A stretch of DNA of 64,000 nt from Phalacrocorax aristotelis (Eukaryota; Chordata; Aves; Suliformes; Phalacrocoracidae): contig NW_027441092.1 of assembly GCF_949628215.1 (NCBI RefSeq), positions 372,001 through 436,000 on the forward strand, written 5' to 3'. Every line of letters starts with the position of its first letter. Positions within the stretch are counted from its first letter, which is position 1. Positions 1 through 11,000 of this stretch are shown piece by piece. A program made the translations under genes and the position numbers. The notes below the pieces were generated by a model, which was not told the origin of the DNA, ran no database searches, and was given only the letters and a program-made list of their open reading frames with translations.

Positions 1-365
1 CCAAGCACCGGTCACCTTGCCTGACTCACCTCCAGGGCCCAGATCACGCTCGGCTCATCGCTTAGCACCCTCGGATCACAAAAAAAAAAAGAGTAAAACC
101 CATAATGGAGCCCTATAGCCATCAGTCACATCTTCCCTCCAGTACTACACAGACTCACCTTCTTACAGCGCTCCCCTGGGCCCTCCTCCGTTGCCCTGCA
201 CGACTCATCCATCTGCACCTGGAAAAACAGCGTTACTGAACAAGTCACCTGGAGGCACAGCAACAGCTTAACCATTCCACAGCTCTTGTGCCCACGTAGG
301 AATACCGTCTAGAGCCCAACTACAGCCTGCCGTTAAAGGAAATGCATTAAATCAAACGTTAAGCC
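1..365 (-). repeat. dispersed module R1 (exon-bearing, copy 1)
   Basis: One of at least three related modules in the unit; R2 is at 19865-20400 and R3 at 21000-21460. Shared landmarks in order are the 'cacatcttccct' box, the 'ccctgcacgactc' box, 'gaacaagtc.cctgg..gcacagcaac', 'gcc.ttaaa..aaa' and 'tcaaa..ttaagccc'. Read on the minus strand it contains a splice acceptor, a 60-bp exon-like interval and a donor. The module continues across the copy junction: in copy 2 it starts near 37905. No known transposon family is recognised. Confidence 0.7.
159..218 (-). other. putative 60-bp internal exon in R1
   Basis: On the minus strand a pyrimidine-rich acceptor (CTGTTTTTCCAG) precedes position 218, and a near-perfect donor (AAG then GTGAGTCTG) follows position 159. 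The interval is exactly 20 codons and is open in one frame (VQMDESCRATEEGPGERCKK). A second good donor (CTGGAG then GTGAGTCAGG) lies at about 30. Splicing to the exon it implies would hit an early stop, so a non-coding transcript is as likely as a coding one. The homologous R2 interval is also 60 bp but has an in-frame TGA. Confidence 0.4.
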
Positions 366-2150
366 CTCGCACCTACAAGCCGGAACAGCAAAAACACCGC
401 ACGCTCGCGCACCCAGGGCGCAGCCCGACGGAGGTCCACGCGCACCTCGCCGGTTTGATGCAGAGCCACCCAGCATCCCTGCGAGCACAGCTGCAGGCGC
501 AACAGCAGTTTCACCTACACCCATCTCGGCGCGCAGCGCTTCTGAAGCTTTAAACTGAAAGCCCTACCTTGACGCTTGGCCACACTAGAAGCGAGCCGTA
601 GCTAGGACTCCACAGAAACACAGCAACACAAATTGCGCACCCACAGCGGCGACAGCTTCGCAGCTATTTAGACCTGGAACAACAGAGAAAAGTAAAACAG
701 CTTCATCACCCGCACAGGAAAAGCGGCAGACGGAGACAAAGGGTCAGCATTCATAGCCCTTACAGAACACAGGCGTTCTCTCTCCTTCCATTCCTAAACC
801 CATCTCTTAGGTCTAAATATCGCAGCCCTGCTGTGGCAATAGCGAGAGCGGGGAACAAGAGCCCTGCCGCCGGCCGTTTGTGCGGCAGGACACAAAAACA
901 GAGGGACATGTTTTGCCACGCACAACCCTGAATCTCCTGAAAATTTATGTTTACTAAAAATAGCCATTGGGAACATATTCCCAAAAACATTCGGCAATGA
1001 AACTTTTATGTGTTTGACACCCGCACATTTTTTGGGAACTTGCTATTTGCTTCCTGGTTTTGCTGGTCTTCCCTCAGAAGTTCTACCTGCAGCCAAGTTA
1101 TTCATTCCTACCCGCCCGACCGGTTCAAGCATTCACCTTCCTGGTATTACCAGCACATTGACACAGGCGAGCAACTTAACTGCTCTTCTAAAACTATCCA
1201 AATGACAATTACAGCCCTGAAAGAGGAGTGGAAGAGAAGAAAAGGAGAGATCAGGCAGCAAAAGTGCTCTGCAGGCTGCTGCCGGCCAACACTGCACTCT
1301 TTTGTTAAAGCCACCCCGCCCCCCCAAACGCAACCAAAAAAACCCCATGACTGTGGAATGCGTTTTTTTTCTTTTCAGTAGTCCTTTTGGAGCTCATCCC
1401 TGTCTCAGCATCTTGTCTTGTCAGAGCATGAAGTGCAGATGATCTGTATCCCGATGACATTTGCATGGGATGAATACATTTTCAGAAATAGACCAGATCC
1501 GTGAGACTCCTGTCACCTTTGTGGTTTTAACAATCGTAACTCAATTTTATTGACTGACACACTTATGAGAAAACTAATTAACTTTGAAACTTAGCCTCTC
1601 CTCGGGGAAAAAACGTGTTAGACACCAAGTGAAACCGATTCAGAGCTCCGAACCACGATGGAGCCGACAGAGCTGTTGTGACTTAGTTTGTATGATTAAT
1701 TAATTGGTTAATAACTATTCTAAGCAGCGCAGAAAGAAGAGCTGGACCCAAAGAGGGTGCGCTGCGCTGGATCCAAAAAGCACCCTTCCTCCAGAGACCC
1801 GCCTCAGGTGGCGAGTTCGCTCTGGTGCATGCCGGCCTCCCGAACTTCGGGGTCCGATGTGACCGGACCCCCACCTCCGGGGAGGGTCCTCGTACCCTGC
1901 CCAACCCCTGCTTTCCCCTGCAGCCCCCAATGCCCCCACCCCCCAGCCTGCACAAGCAGCCAAACCGGCTGCTGCTTTTGGCCCCCAAACCAGCTCACTT
2001 TGGGACCGGTTCTGAGCCAAAAAGCCCAGCTGCTGAGCCTGTTCTCAAGTCCCAAAAATGCAGCACTTGACCTCTGCTCCTCAGCCCAAAACCACACGAC
2101 TTAGTCCCCTCGCTCAGGCCCTCAAAACGCACGACTCGATCTGTTTCAGG
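366..2150. other. no gene recognised
   Basis: Unique-looking sequence of ordinary composition with short A and T runs and an AT-rich patch around 1690-1720. Open frames are short and none resembles a protein I know. Its counterpart in copy 2 is 38299-40083. Confidence 0.6.
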
Positions 2151-3360
2151 GCCCCGGCGTCAGCCACAGGAGCCTGCTCTCAAGGCCCAGGAACAGAAGA
2201 GCTGTGCTCTCCCCGTTCAGGGACCAAACCAGCTGAGCCTGGCTGCGTCCCGGCCCCCTCCGCAGTCCCCACGGGCAACGCTCAGGGGCGCGGAGAGCGC
2301 AGCCACCCCACAGCCCTGCACCCCCACGGCCCACGCGGGCACTGTCGGGGAGGCCTTGGGAACTGAACTGCGCGGGCCCGGCCCCGCACCCCGGCGGGGC
2401 AGCCCAGCACCGGCCCGGCAGCGCTTTCTTCCTGCTCTCGCAGGCCGCGTTTCCCCGGCAGCGCCGGGCCCGCACCCCAACCCCACAGGGGGCCGGGCCC
2501 AGCCCGCCTCCAGCAAACCGCGGCGGCAGCAGCCAGGGTCCTTGCCTGCCTCGCGGGCAAGGGGGGACCCGCCCGGCACCACAGGAGCCCCCGCCGGGGT
2601 CGCCGCCGCCGCCCGACCCCGACGAGGAGCAGCCGAGAGCCGGGTGGGGCTGCCCCTACTTCCCCACGGCCGGGCACGTGCTCGGCCCCAAAACACAACC
2701 ACCGACCCACGAAAGCGCTCGGCCCGGGGCCACTGCTGCCCGCAACCCCACCCCGGGGACTCCGCGGACCGGGAGACCCCACAGCCGAAACCCGCCGACC
2801 CACAGCGCGCCCGGCCACGCGGCTCCTCACCTGCCCCCCGGCGCGGCTCCGGCTGCCCCACGGCCCGGCACGGAGCCGAACCCGGCCACCGGACCATCCG
2901 CCGCCCCCCCAACGCTCCGGGATGGTTCTCGTCCCTTTTCGCTCTGACGCCTCGAGCCGAGCCGGCCCCGCTCCTCCGAGCTACCGGCGGTGCCCGCTCG
3001 GCTGCTCGGGGCCAGGCCCTGTTGTTCTCGCCCAGCCGCGAGAAGCCGCCCCGGGGTCTCCTCGGTGCGTCCAGCCCCGTGCCGTGCCGGAGCGGGGAGA
3101 GCCGGGTACGAGCGCGGAGCCCTGGGGCAGGGGTTGCCCCAGTGCCGCCGACTGTGTGGGGGTGTGTCGTCCCCCCCCGCCCCACGCGGGGGGCGCACAC
3201 ACGGTACACCCGCGGGCAGGGGCATCCCCGGGGAGCCGTGCAGCCGGGCTGCGCCGTAGGAGGGAAGGGTGATGTTGGTTTCCCATTTTCCCCGCAGCCT
3301 GATCCTCCCCCTCCCCCGTACTGAGTCGCCCCCCCCCCGCCCACCCCTTCCCGCGCGTTA
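2150..3360 (-). promoter_or_regulatory. CpG-rich island 1, candidate promoter
   Basis: Dense CpG and long C/G runs with a CACGTG E-box near 2677. On the minus strand a strong donor (GGCAG then GTGAGG) ends a possible first exon at 2831. This would fit a minus-strand transcript starting in the island and running toward R1. Long open frames on both strands here reflect GC richness: the largest minus-strand frame is broken differently in copy 2 by small C-run changes, which argues against coding. Confidence 0.5.
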
Positions 3361-4208
3361 CAGCCCGCGAAAAAGCTTTTAACAACCCGATCAACAACAC
3401 TCCCTTTATCCCTCTTCCAGCAGCAGCAGCAGCGAGAGATTAAGCCAACTGCAGCACAGAGGAAGAAGGCAAGGAGAGCCTTTTCAAGCAAGGGCAGGAC
3501 AAAAATGCACGGCGTGGACAGGCACAGGAGAGGCTGCATTATCTGGAAAGCACAACACCTCCCCAACGGCAGAAAATAAGGAACGAATCGTTTCCAAGGA
3601 GCTGCAGCAGACGAATCACCTTTTTCTTTATTGCTCTCCTGCCCTTTGTTATCCAAAGCGATAGGCTTCACCACCGGGCAGAAAATAGCTGCCTAGATTT
3701 ACACGGACAACCAGAAACAATCAAGCCACCCAGGAAAAAGTTCACAGCAGAGGTATAACAAACACATCAGCAGCTAAAACATTTGTTACGCAGGCACAAC
3801 TAGGCACTAAACAAAGGCTTTCCAACACTGGAGGTCTAGAACAGGTAGACATTAGCACAGAAGCACAAGGGGCTCTGTCACCCTGCACAAATCTCCCCGT
3901 GCCTACACACGCACACGTTCAGAAGTTATTTATCAGAAAACGCCCAACTGAGCCATTTGCCACAGTCACCAGACTCACGACGTGATAACACGACATGACA
4001 CACGAGGTGGGCTCAGAGTTTTAAGGCAAAAAATACCTCCCCCGCCCCCCCACCCGAGATCTTTCTGGCTCCGGACCTGCCATCTCCCCGCACCAAACCT
4101 ACCCGGCCAAAGGGTTTCAGGTGGCCCAAAACACAGTACACAGAAAATAGACGGGGAAAGCCCTACATTGTGCAAAAGCGAACGATGCCCGACCAGGGCT
4201 TCTCTGCG
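3360..4208. other. no gene recognised; short CAG run
   Basis: A pyrimidine tract ending in AG (about 3405-3420) precedes five CAG triplets and a short open frame on the plus strand to about 3580. This could be an exon but has no recognisable homology. The rest up to minisatellite A shows nothing. Confidence 0.4.
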
Positions 4209-7200
4209 GGGCCCGGGCCCGGCACGGAGCCGCCCCGGCCCCCACCCCGGGGTCGGGCCCGGGCCCGGCACGGAGCCGCCCCCCCCCCGGCCCGGGCCCG
4301 GGCCCGGCACGGAGCCGCCCCCACCCCGGCCCGGGCCCGGGCCCGGCACGGAGCCGCCCCGGCCCCCACCCCGGCCCGGGCCCGGGCCCGGCACGGAGCC
4401 GCCCCGGCCCCCACCCCGGCCCGGGCCCGGGCCCGGCACGGAGCCGCCCCGGCCCCCACCCCGGCCCGGGCCCGGGCCCGGCACGGAGCCGCCCCGGCCC
4501 CCACCCCGGCCCGGGCCCGGGCCCGGCACGGAGCCGCCCCGGCCCCCACCCCGGCCCGGGCCCGGGCCCGGCACGGAGCCGCCCCGGCCCCCACCCCGGC
4601 CCGGGCCCGGGCCCGGCACGGAGCCGCCCCGGCCCCCACCCCGGCCCGGGCCCGGGCCCGGCACGGAGCCGCCCCGGCCCCCACCCCGGCCCGGGCCCGG
4701 GCCCGGCACGGAGCCGCCCCGGCCCCCACCCCGGCCCGGGCCCGGGCCCGGCACGGAGCCGCCCCGGCCCCCACCCCGGCCCGGGCCCGGGCCCGGCACG
4801 GAGCCGCCCCGGCCCCCACCCCGGCCCGGGCCCGGGCCCGGCACGGAGCCGCCCCGGCCCCACCCCGGCCCGGGCCCGGGCCCGGCACGGAGCCGCCCCG
4901 GCCCCCACCCCGGCCCGGGCCCGGGCCCGGCACGGAGCCGCCCCGGCCCCCACCCCGGCCCGGGCCCGGGCCCGGCACGGAGCCGCCCCGGCCCCCACCC
5001 CGGCCCGGGCCCGGGCCCGGCACGGAGCCGCCCCGGCCCCCACCCCCGGCCCGGGCCCGGGCCCGGCACGGAGCCGCCCCGGCCCCCACCCCGGCCCGGG
5101 CCCGGGCCCGGCACGGAGCCGCCCCGGCCCCCACCCCGGCCCGGGCCCGGGCCCGGCACGGAGCCGCCCCGGCCCCCACCCCGGCCCGGGCCCGGGCCCG
5201 GCACGGAGCCGCCCCGGCCCCCACCCCGGCCCGGGCCCGGGCCCGGCACGGAGCCGCCCCGGCCCCCACCCCGGCCCGGGCCCGGGCCCGGCACGGAGCC
5301 GCCCCGGCCCCCACCCCGGCCCGGGCCCGGCCCGGCACGGAGCCGCCCCGGCCCCCACCCCGGCCCGGGCCCGGGCCCGGCACGGAGCCGCCCCGGCCCC
5401 CACCCCGGCCCGGGCCCGGGCCCGGCACGGAGCCGCCCCGGCCCCCACCCCGGCCCGGGCCCGGGCCCGGCACGGAGCCGCCCCGGCCCCCACCCCGGCC
5501 CGGGCCCGGGCCCGGCACGGAGCCGCCCCGGCCCCCACCCCGGCCCGGGCCCGGGCCCGGCACGGAGCCGCCCCGGCCCCCACCCCGGCCCGGGCCCGGG
5601 CCGGCACGGAGCCGCCCCGGCCCCCACCCCGGCCCGGGCCCGGGCCCGGCACGGAGCCGCCCCGGCCCCCACCCCGGCCCGGGCCCGGGCCCGGCACGGA
5701 GCCGCCCCGGCCCCCACCCCGGCCCGGGCCCGGGCCCGGCACGGAGCCGCCCCGGCCCCCACCCCGGCCCGGGCCCGGGCCCGGCACGGAGCCGCCCCGG
5801 CCCCCACCCCGGCCCGGGCCCGGGCCCGGCACGGAGCCGCCCCGGCCCCCACCCCGGCCCGGGCCCGGGCCCGCACGGAGCCGCCCCGGCCCCCACCCCG
5901 GCCCGGGCCCGGGCCCGGCACGGAGCCGCCCCGGCCCCCACCCCGGCCCGGGCCCGGGCCCGGCACGGAGCCGCCCCGGCCCCCACCCCGGCCCGGGCCC
6001 GGGCCCGGCACGGAGCCGCCCCGGCCCCCACCCCGGCCCGGGCCCGGGCCCGGCACGGAGCCGCCCCGGCCCCCACCCCGGCCCGGGCCGGGCCCGGCAC
6101 GGAGCCGCCCCGGCCCCCACCCCGGCCCGGGCCGGGCCCGGCACGGAGCCGCCCCGGCCCCCACCCCGGCCCGGGCCGGGCCCGGCACGGAGCCGCCCCG
6201 GCCCCCACCCCGGCCCGGGCCCGGGCCCGGCACGGAGCCGCCCCGGCCCCCACCCCCGGCCCGGGCCCGGGCCCGGCACGGAGCCGCCCCGGCCCCCACC
6301 CCGGCCCGGGCCCGGGCCCGGCACGGAGCCGCCCCGGCCCCCACCCCGGCCCGGGCCCGGCACGGAGCCGCCCCGGCCCCCACCCCGGCCCGGGCCCGGG
6401 CCCGGCACGGAGCCGCCCCGGCCCCCACCCCGGCCCGGGCCCGGGCCCGGCACGGAGCCGCCCCGGCCCCCACCCCGGCCCGGGCCCGGGCCCGGCACGG
6501 AGCCGCCCCGGCCCCCACCCCGGCCCGGGCCCGGGCCCGGCACGGAGCCGCCCCGGCCCCCACCCCGGCCCGGGCCCGGGCCCGGCACCGGCACGGAGGC
6601 GCCCCCCACCCCCACCCCGGGCCCGGGCCCGGCACCGGCACGGAGGCGCCCCCCACCCCCACCCCGGGGTCGGGCCCGGGCCCGGCACGGAGGCGCCCCC
6701 CACCCCCACCCCGGGGTCGGGCCCGGGCCCGGCACGGAGGCGCCCCCCACCCCCACCCCGGGGTCGGGCCCGGGCCCGGCACGGAGCCGCCCCCCCCCCC
6801 CACCCCGGGGTCGGGCCCGGGCCCGGCACGGAGCCGCCCCCCCCCCCCACCCCGGGGTCGGGCCCGGGCCCGGCACGGAGCCGCCCCCCCCCCCCACCCC
6901 GGGGTCGGGCCCGGGCCCGGCACGGAGCCGCCCCCCCCCCCCACCCCGGGGTCGGGCCCGGGCCCGGCACGGAGCCGCCCCCCCCCCCCACCCCGGGGTC
7001 GGGCCCGGGCCCGGCACGGAGCCGCCCCCCCCCCCCACCCCGGGGTCGAGCCCGGGCCCGGCACGGAGCCGCCCCCACCCCCACCCCGGGGTCGGGCCCG
7101 GGCCCGGCACGGAGCCGCCCCCACCCCCACCCCGGGGTCGGGCCCGGGCCCGGCACGGAGCCGCCCCCCCCCCCACCCCGGGGTCGGGCCCGGGCCCGGC

Positions 7201-7253
7201 ACGGAGCCGCCCCCCCCCCCACCCCGGCCCGGGCCCGGGCCCGGCACGGAGCC
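4209..7253. repeat. minisatellite A, copy 1 (45-bp unit, about 67 units)
   Basis: The main unit is 45 bp and contains GGCACGGAGCCGCC, then CGGCCCCCACCCCGG, then alternating GGG/CCC. Exact 180-base spacing between identical text confirms four units per 180 bp. Subtypes occur in blocks: a short opening block with a CCGGGGTCGGG variant; a long homogeneous 45-mer block to about 6580; a GCACGGAGGCGCC variant block about 6590-6780; then units with C10-12 runs and CCCCGGGGTCGG to 7253. The minus strand is G-run-rich and strongly G-quadruplex-prone. Because 45 is a multiple of three, frames stay open for over 1000 codons on both strands; this is an artefact of the repeat. Confidence 0.97.
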
Positions 7254-7261
7254 TCCACCGC

Positions 7262-8090
7262 TGCCCGAACTCACTCACCAGCGCTCTCCGGCCCCTGGCC
7301 ACGGCCGCGCTGCTCTCCCAGGCGGCTGCCGCAGGCGAGGGTCGGGCGCTGCCAGGCCTCCAGGAGTCCTGAGGAGCTGGCGGCCACCGCAGGGGATGGC
7401 TGCCTGCGGTCGGACTGCCGCGGCGCTCCCCGCCCAGCTCCGAGCAGTCTCCGCCGGCCACGGGCTTCCCACGCCGGGCCGCAGAGGGGCCCCGGCACCG
7501 CAAAGAGACACCTCGCGGCGCAGCCGCCCCACGCACCGCTCCCACCTCCGCTCCGCCGCGCTGCGCCACCGGAAGCCGGAGCCCCGCGGGGCGGCCCTTA
7601 GAGGGCGGCCGGAAGGACCGGCCCCCACCGGCCCCTCCCCCGCGCCGGACCGCCCCCGCGCCCAGCCGTTGAGCGCCAGCGCCCCCTGCTGGCCGGGCCG
7701 CGCTCAGCTCGCGAGGGCGCCGTGGGCCGGGCGGGGGGGGACGCGCCGGCTCGGGGCCAGCTCCTTTCGGGGCGAGCGAGCGAGCGAGCGGGAAACCCCT
7801 GCGGGCCCCGGTCACGGCCGGGCAGAGCCGCGCGCCCTCCCAGAGCTGCTCAACGGGGCTGCCCCTCGTGACACATACCGAGCCGTCCGCGACGGGAGCG
7901 GGCAGAGGAGGAAGGGGCCGGCGGCCGCGGGGCCCCGGCCGCAGGCACGGCGGGGGGGTGGGGGGCTGGGGCCCGTGGGGCCGCCCTGCTGGGTCACTGC
8001 CCTGCGCCGCACCGCGCTGGGGGCTGGGGCCCGACCGGCGCCGGGGGACCGGGGGCAGCCACGAGCAGAGGGCCTGAGCTTAGCCACGGC
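7262..8090 (-). promoter_or_regulatory. CpG-rich island 2, candidate promoter/exon
   Basis: CpG-dense DNA directly beside minisatellite A. It includes a (GCGA)n run near 7775 and a full CTCF consensus at 7678-7694. On the minus strand a strong donor (GCGCTG then GTGAGTGAG) ends at 7279, so the island could hold a first exon with minisatellite A lying in the first intron. Frames are open but change between copies through single-base C/G-run differences, which argues against coding. Confidence 0.5.
7678..7694 (-). promoter_or_regulatory. CTCF consensus motif
   Basis: On the minus strand the site reads GGCCAGCAGGGGGCGCT. It matches every position of the accepted core CCASYAGRKGGCRSY. It is preserved exactly in copy 2 at 43904-43920. 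Occupancy cannot be judged from sequence. Confidence 0.7.
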
Positions 8091-11000
8091 CAGCAGAACA
8101 CCCCGAAGCGTGAGACGCTGCAAGGCCAAGGTGGTCCTTGGCAATGGGGGCGCCTGGGCTCGGCCTCCGCCTTACCCGTCCTGGGTCTGCGTGGCGTTCC
8201 AGGGGAATGGTGTTTTCCTTGTGCGGAAGGTGGGCTGGCCGGTCGGCCGTGCCCCGGCCGTTACCGATCCTGCCAAAGGCGCTCGCACGCTCTGGCCCAT
8301 TACTGCTGCGGTGCCGCGCTGTAGCAGAAAGAAGAGGTGTTGTGTTATCTCACAAAAAGCCTCCTACGGTCAGTTGAAGAAATAACCTCCTTCCGTGGCA
8401 CTGACTCTTTTCGTACAGTCCATAGCCGGCTTTCGGCTTTTGTCTTTACAGCATTCAGTTTGCTTTCTGCCAAGCTTTCTACCTGCTGTGAAACATTTGG
8501 ATGGTTTTTTTTGTTGTTTTTTTTTTCCCCTACTTGCTCCACAACTCCCACACCAACCACCCAGCGCGGCTCGCCTTTCAGCCCCCAGACCCAGGAGCCT
8601 TGCCCTGGGACGGCCCTTACATGTCAGCAGAGTTGTTCCAGCTCTCACCCTGTCCCTACCCAGCTGAGGACGTCTGTGTCCGTGGGAGGCACCCAGAAAC
8701 TCCCCCTGCTGCGTGGCAGTCCCCTGCCCCGTCAGAGAAAACTGCGGCAATATCGGCTAAGTTTAAAAGCGTCGGCAGGAGGTGCAGAATACGTAAATAA
8801 AGCGGCGGTTGGCTGCCGGGTATGGGTGCAATATAAATACATTTTGTTTATAGGCCTTCGTGCCTATTCAGCGTTGAACGGCACCGCAGCCCACCCAGCC
8901 CGGGGCTCGGAGAAGGGTCTCTCCAAGGGCACAACCTAAGGCAGCGCAGGAAGCCCAGCTGCCACGCTCCCAGTCGCTACGGGACGCTCGCTTACAGTTA
9001 CACTAACGAGGGTACGGATGAGGCTGGAACTAGCAGAAATGCTGACTCTTCTGGCCTTTTATTCGTGGAAGGTACAGCGCGCGAGCCTCGGCGGCTCACA
9101 GGAGAAGCGTGCAGTGCTGCCTGACTCTCATTCTCAGCTCACGTACTACTGCCAAAGCTCCTGCCCTGTGCTGTGCCAGATGCCGGCTGGCGTGAGCGCC
9201 TGGGCTCCTGAGGGACCCCCTTGTCCTGAGAGCCAGAAGTACTCACTTCCCTTTGCATGAGGCCTGTAGGAGATATACCCTGCAATTTTAAAAATCTGTA
9301 TCAAACGTGGCAGACTCAAAAGAGGGCATTTTTAAAAAGGCAGGTTTGTTTTCTTTTTTAACTTTACGATCTACAGCCTAGCAAAGAGCTCCCTTTCAGT
9401 GTCAGTCGCTTGGCTTTCTCCCCTACTGACGAGGTCCCAGCCTCCCGGTGAGATCTCGCTGGAGATATTCTCAGTTTCCCTCGAGTACGTGGCTGCCCTG
9501 GCCCGAGGCCAGCGAAGAAGCTGACTTTGCCCGTGCCTGAATCAGCAACACGTCCAGCAGGCGACTTGCAGAGCCCAGGGAACCCTCGTAAAGAGGTTTG
9601 GGGGTGGGGCGCGCCACATCTGCGGCATCGGCCGTGGGAAAGGACCGGCGCAGTAAAACAGGTGGGTGAAACCGCGGCGCGCGCCAATACGTGCTGCTGC
9701 CTGGGGCATCGCTTTGCTGCGGGTCAAGTCAGATGCTCTCTGTAAGAGCGAGTCAGGGTAAAGGCAGCAGCAGATTTCTTTTCTGCTCATTTTAACAAAG
9801 GCTGGACGGAGCCCATAGAGGAAGGCACTACGCGTCTTGCTGGGTTTGTTTCCCTGCCTTCTCGTAAGCTGTCGCGGAAACTTGCACGAGGAAAGCCTGT
9901 GCAAGCTGATGATGACAGCCACACACGGTTGAAGAGGGAGCAGATGGTGAGAGCAGAGGTACGCGCTCAGGCTGTGCGCTGGAAGCTAATGCTAATGCTG
10001 CAAAATAAAGAGTGGATTTTCTTTTTTGGGTTTAGGTGAGCGCTAAACATTACACGTGCGTGTGTGCGTGTGTCTCTCGCAGGTTTTTGTCATACACCCC
10101 ACCCTCCCACCCCAAAAAAACAACCCACACATGCCACGCATTAAACAGTGGTTTTCCATTGTACTTAGACGTGCTTACATAGGTGTGTTGGTTTGTTACT
10201 TTTTTTAATGCAGAAACAGCAATACGATAGATTTAATACAGCTAGCAGTTAGACGGGTGTAGCTTTAGAGCGTCGGCTGTTTACAAAGCAACTGCACACC
10301 TTCTTTAACTCACAGTTTAAACAAATGAACTTGCAGTGCATCACACGTGCTTTGTACAGTCACGTTCCACACGGCAGGTCAGATGCTTCACCCTGCCTTG
10401 TCCTTGTTCCCCCGACTCCGACGGGACCGCCGAGGCCATCCTGGGGACAGCGCCGCTTTCTAGCAGCTGGGTTGCTTGCCTGGACGCCCCACAGACAAAC
10501 AATCATTTCCCCACTGAACCTCTTCTCAAATATTTTCCTACCCCTGCAGGCCCCACGTCCTTTGGTTCATATTTCCTTTTTTCCGGGCTTTATGCACAGG
10601 ACCGATGATTTCCAGAAATAGTAACAGAGGCTGATTCAGTCCAGGCTAAACATTCTCTGACCTAAACCAAACTGCCTTCGAAGAGATAGCTGTACTGTGG
10701 GCACCACCTCGGGAACAGAAGTTGCCCTGTTATAAAAAAAAAAAAAAAAAAAAAGAAGGAAAACAAGGCATTTCAGGCTGAGGAGGCTGAACGGTGTGCT
10801 GGGGGCGGTGGGGAGTTGGAAAGAAACAGTTCAGACGATCAGAGCGAGCTTAGCGTTGCAAAGCGTGCCATTATTTTTAATTTGGCAGTCAGAAGAAAAT
10901 AGATTCCGACACTGATTTCCTGTGTGCTGCGGGAGTTCTCGCCTCAGCATTCCTGTGCACCATTTTACTTTTGTGTCCCGTCTGCTTTGCTTTTGCGCTG

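Noticed and set aside
2217..3674. 485-codon minus-strand frame in CpG island 1
   Set aside because: CpG-island composition and no recognisable domain. A single C-run length change breaks it into different frames in copy 2.
3975..8385. Very long open frames (1000-1467 codons) on both strands
   Set aside because: They run through the 45-bp minisatellite, whose length is a multiple of three without stops in several frames. Composition is pure Pro/Gly/Arg/Ala and the frames change completely in copy 2.
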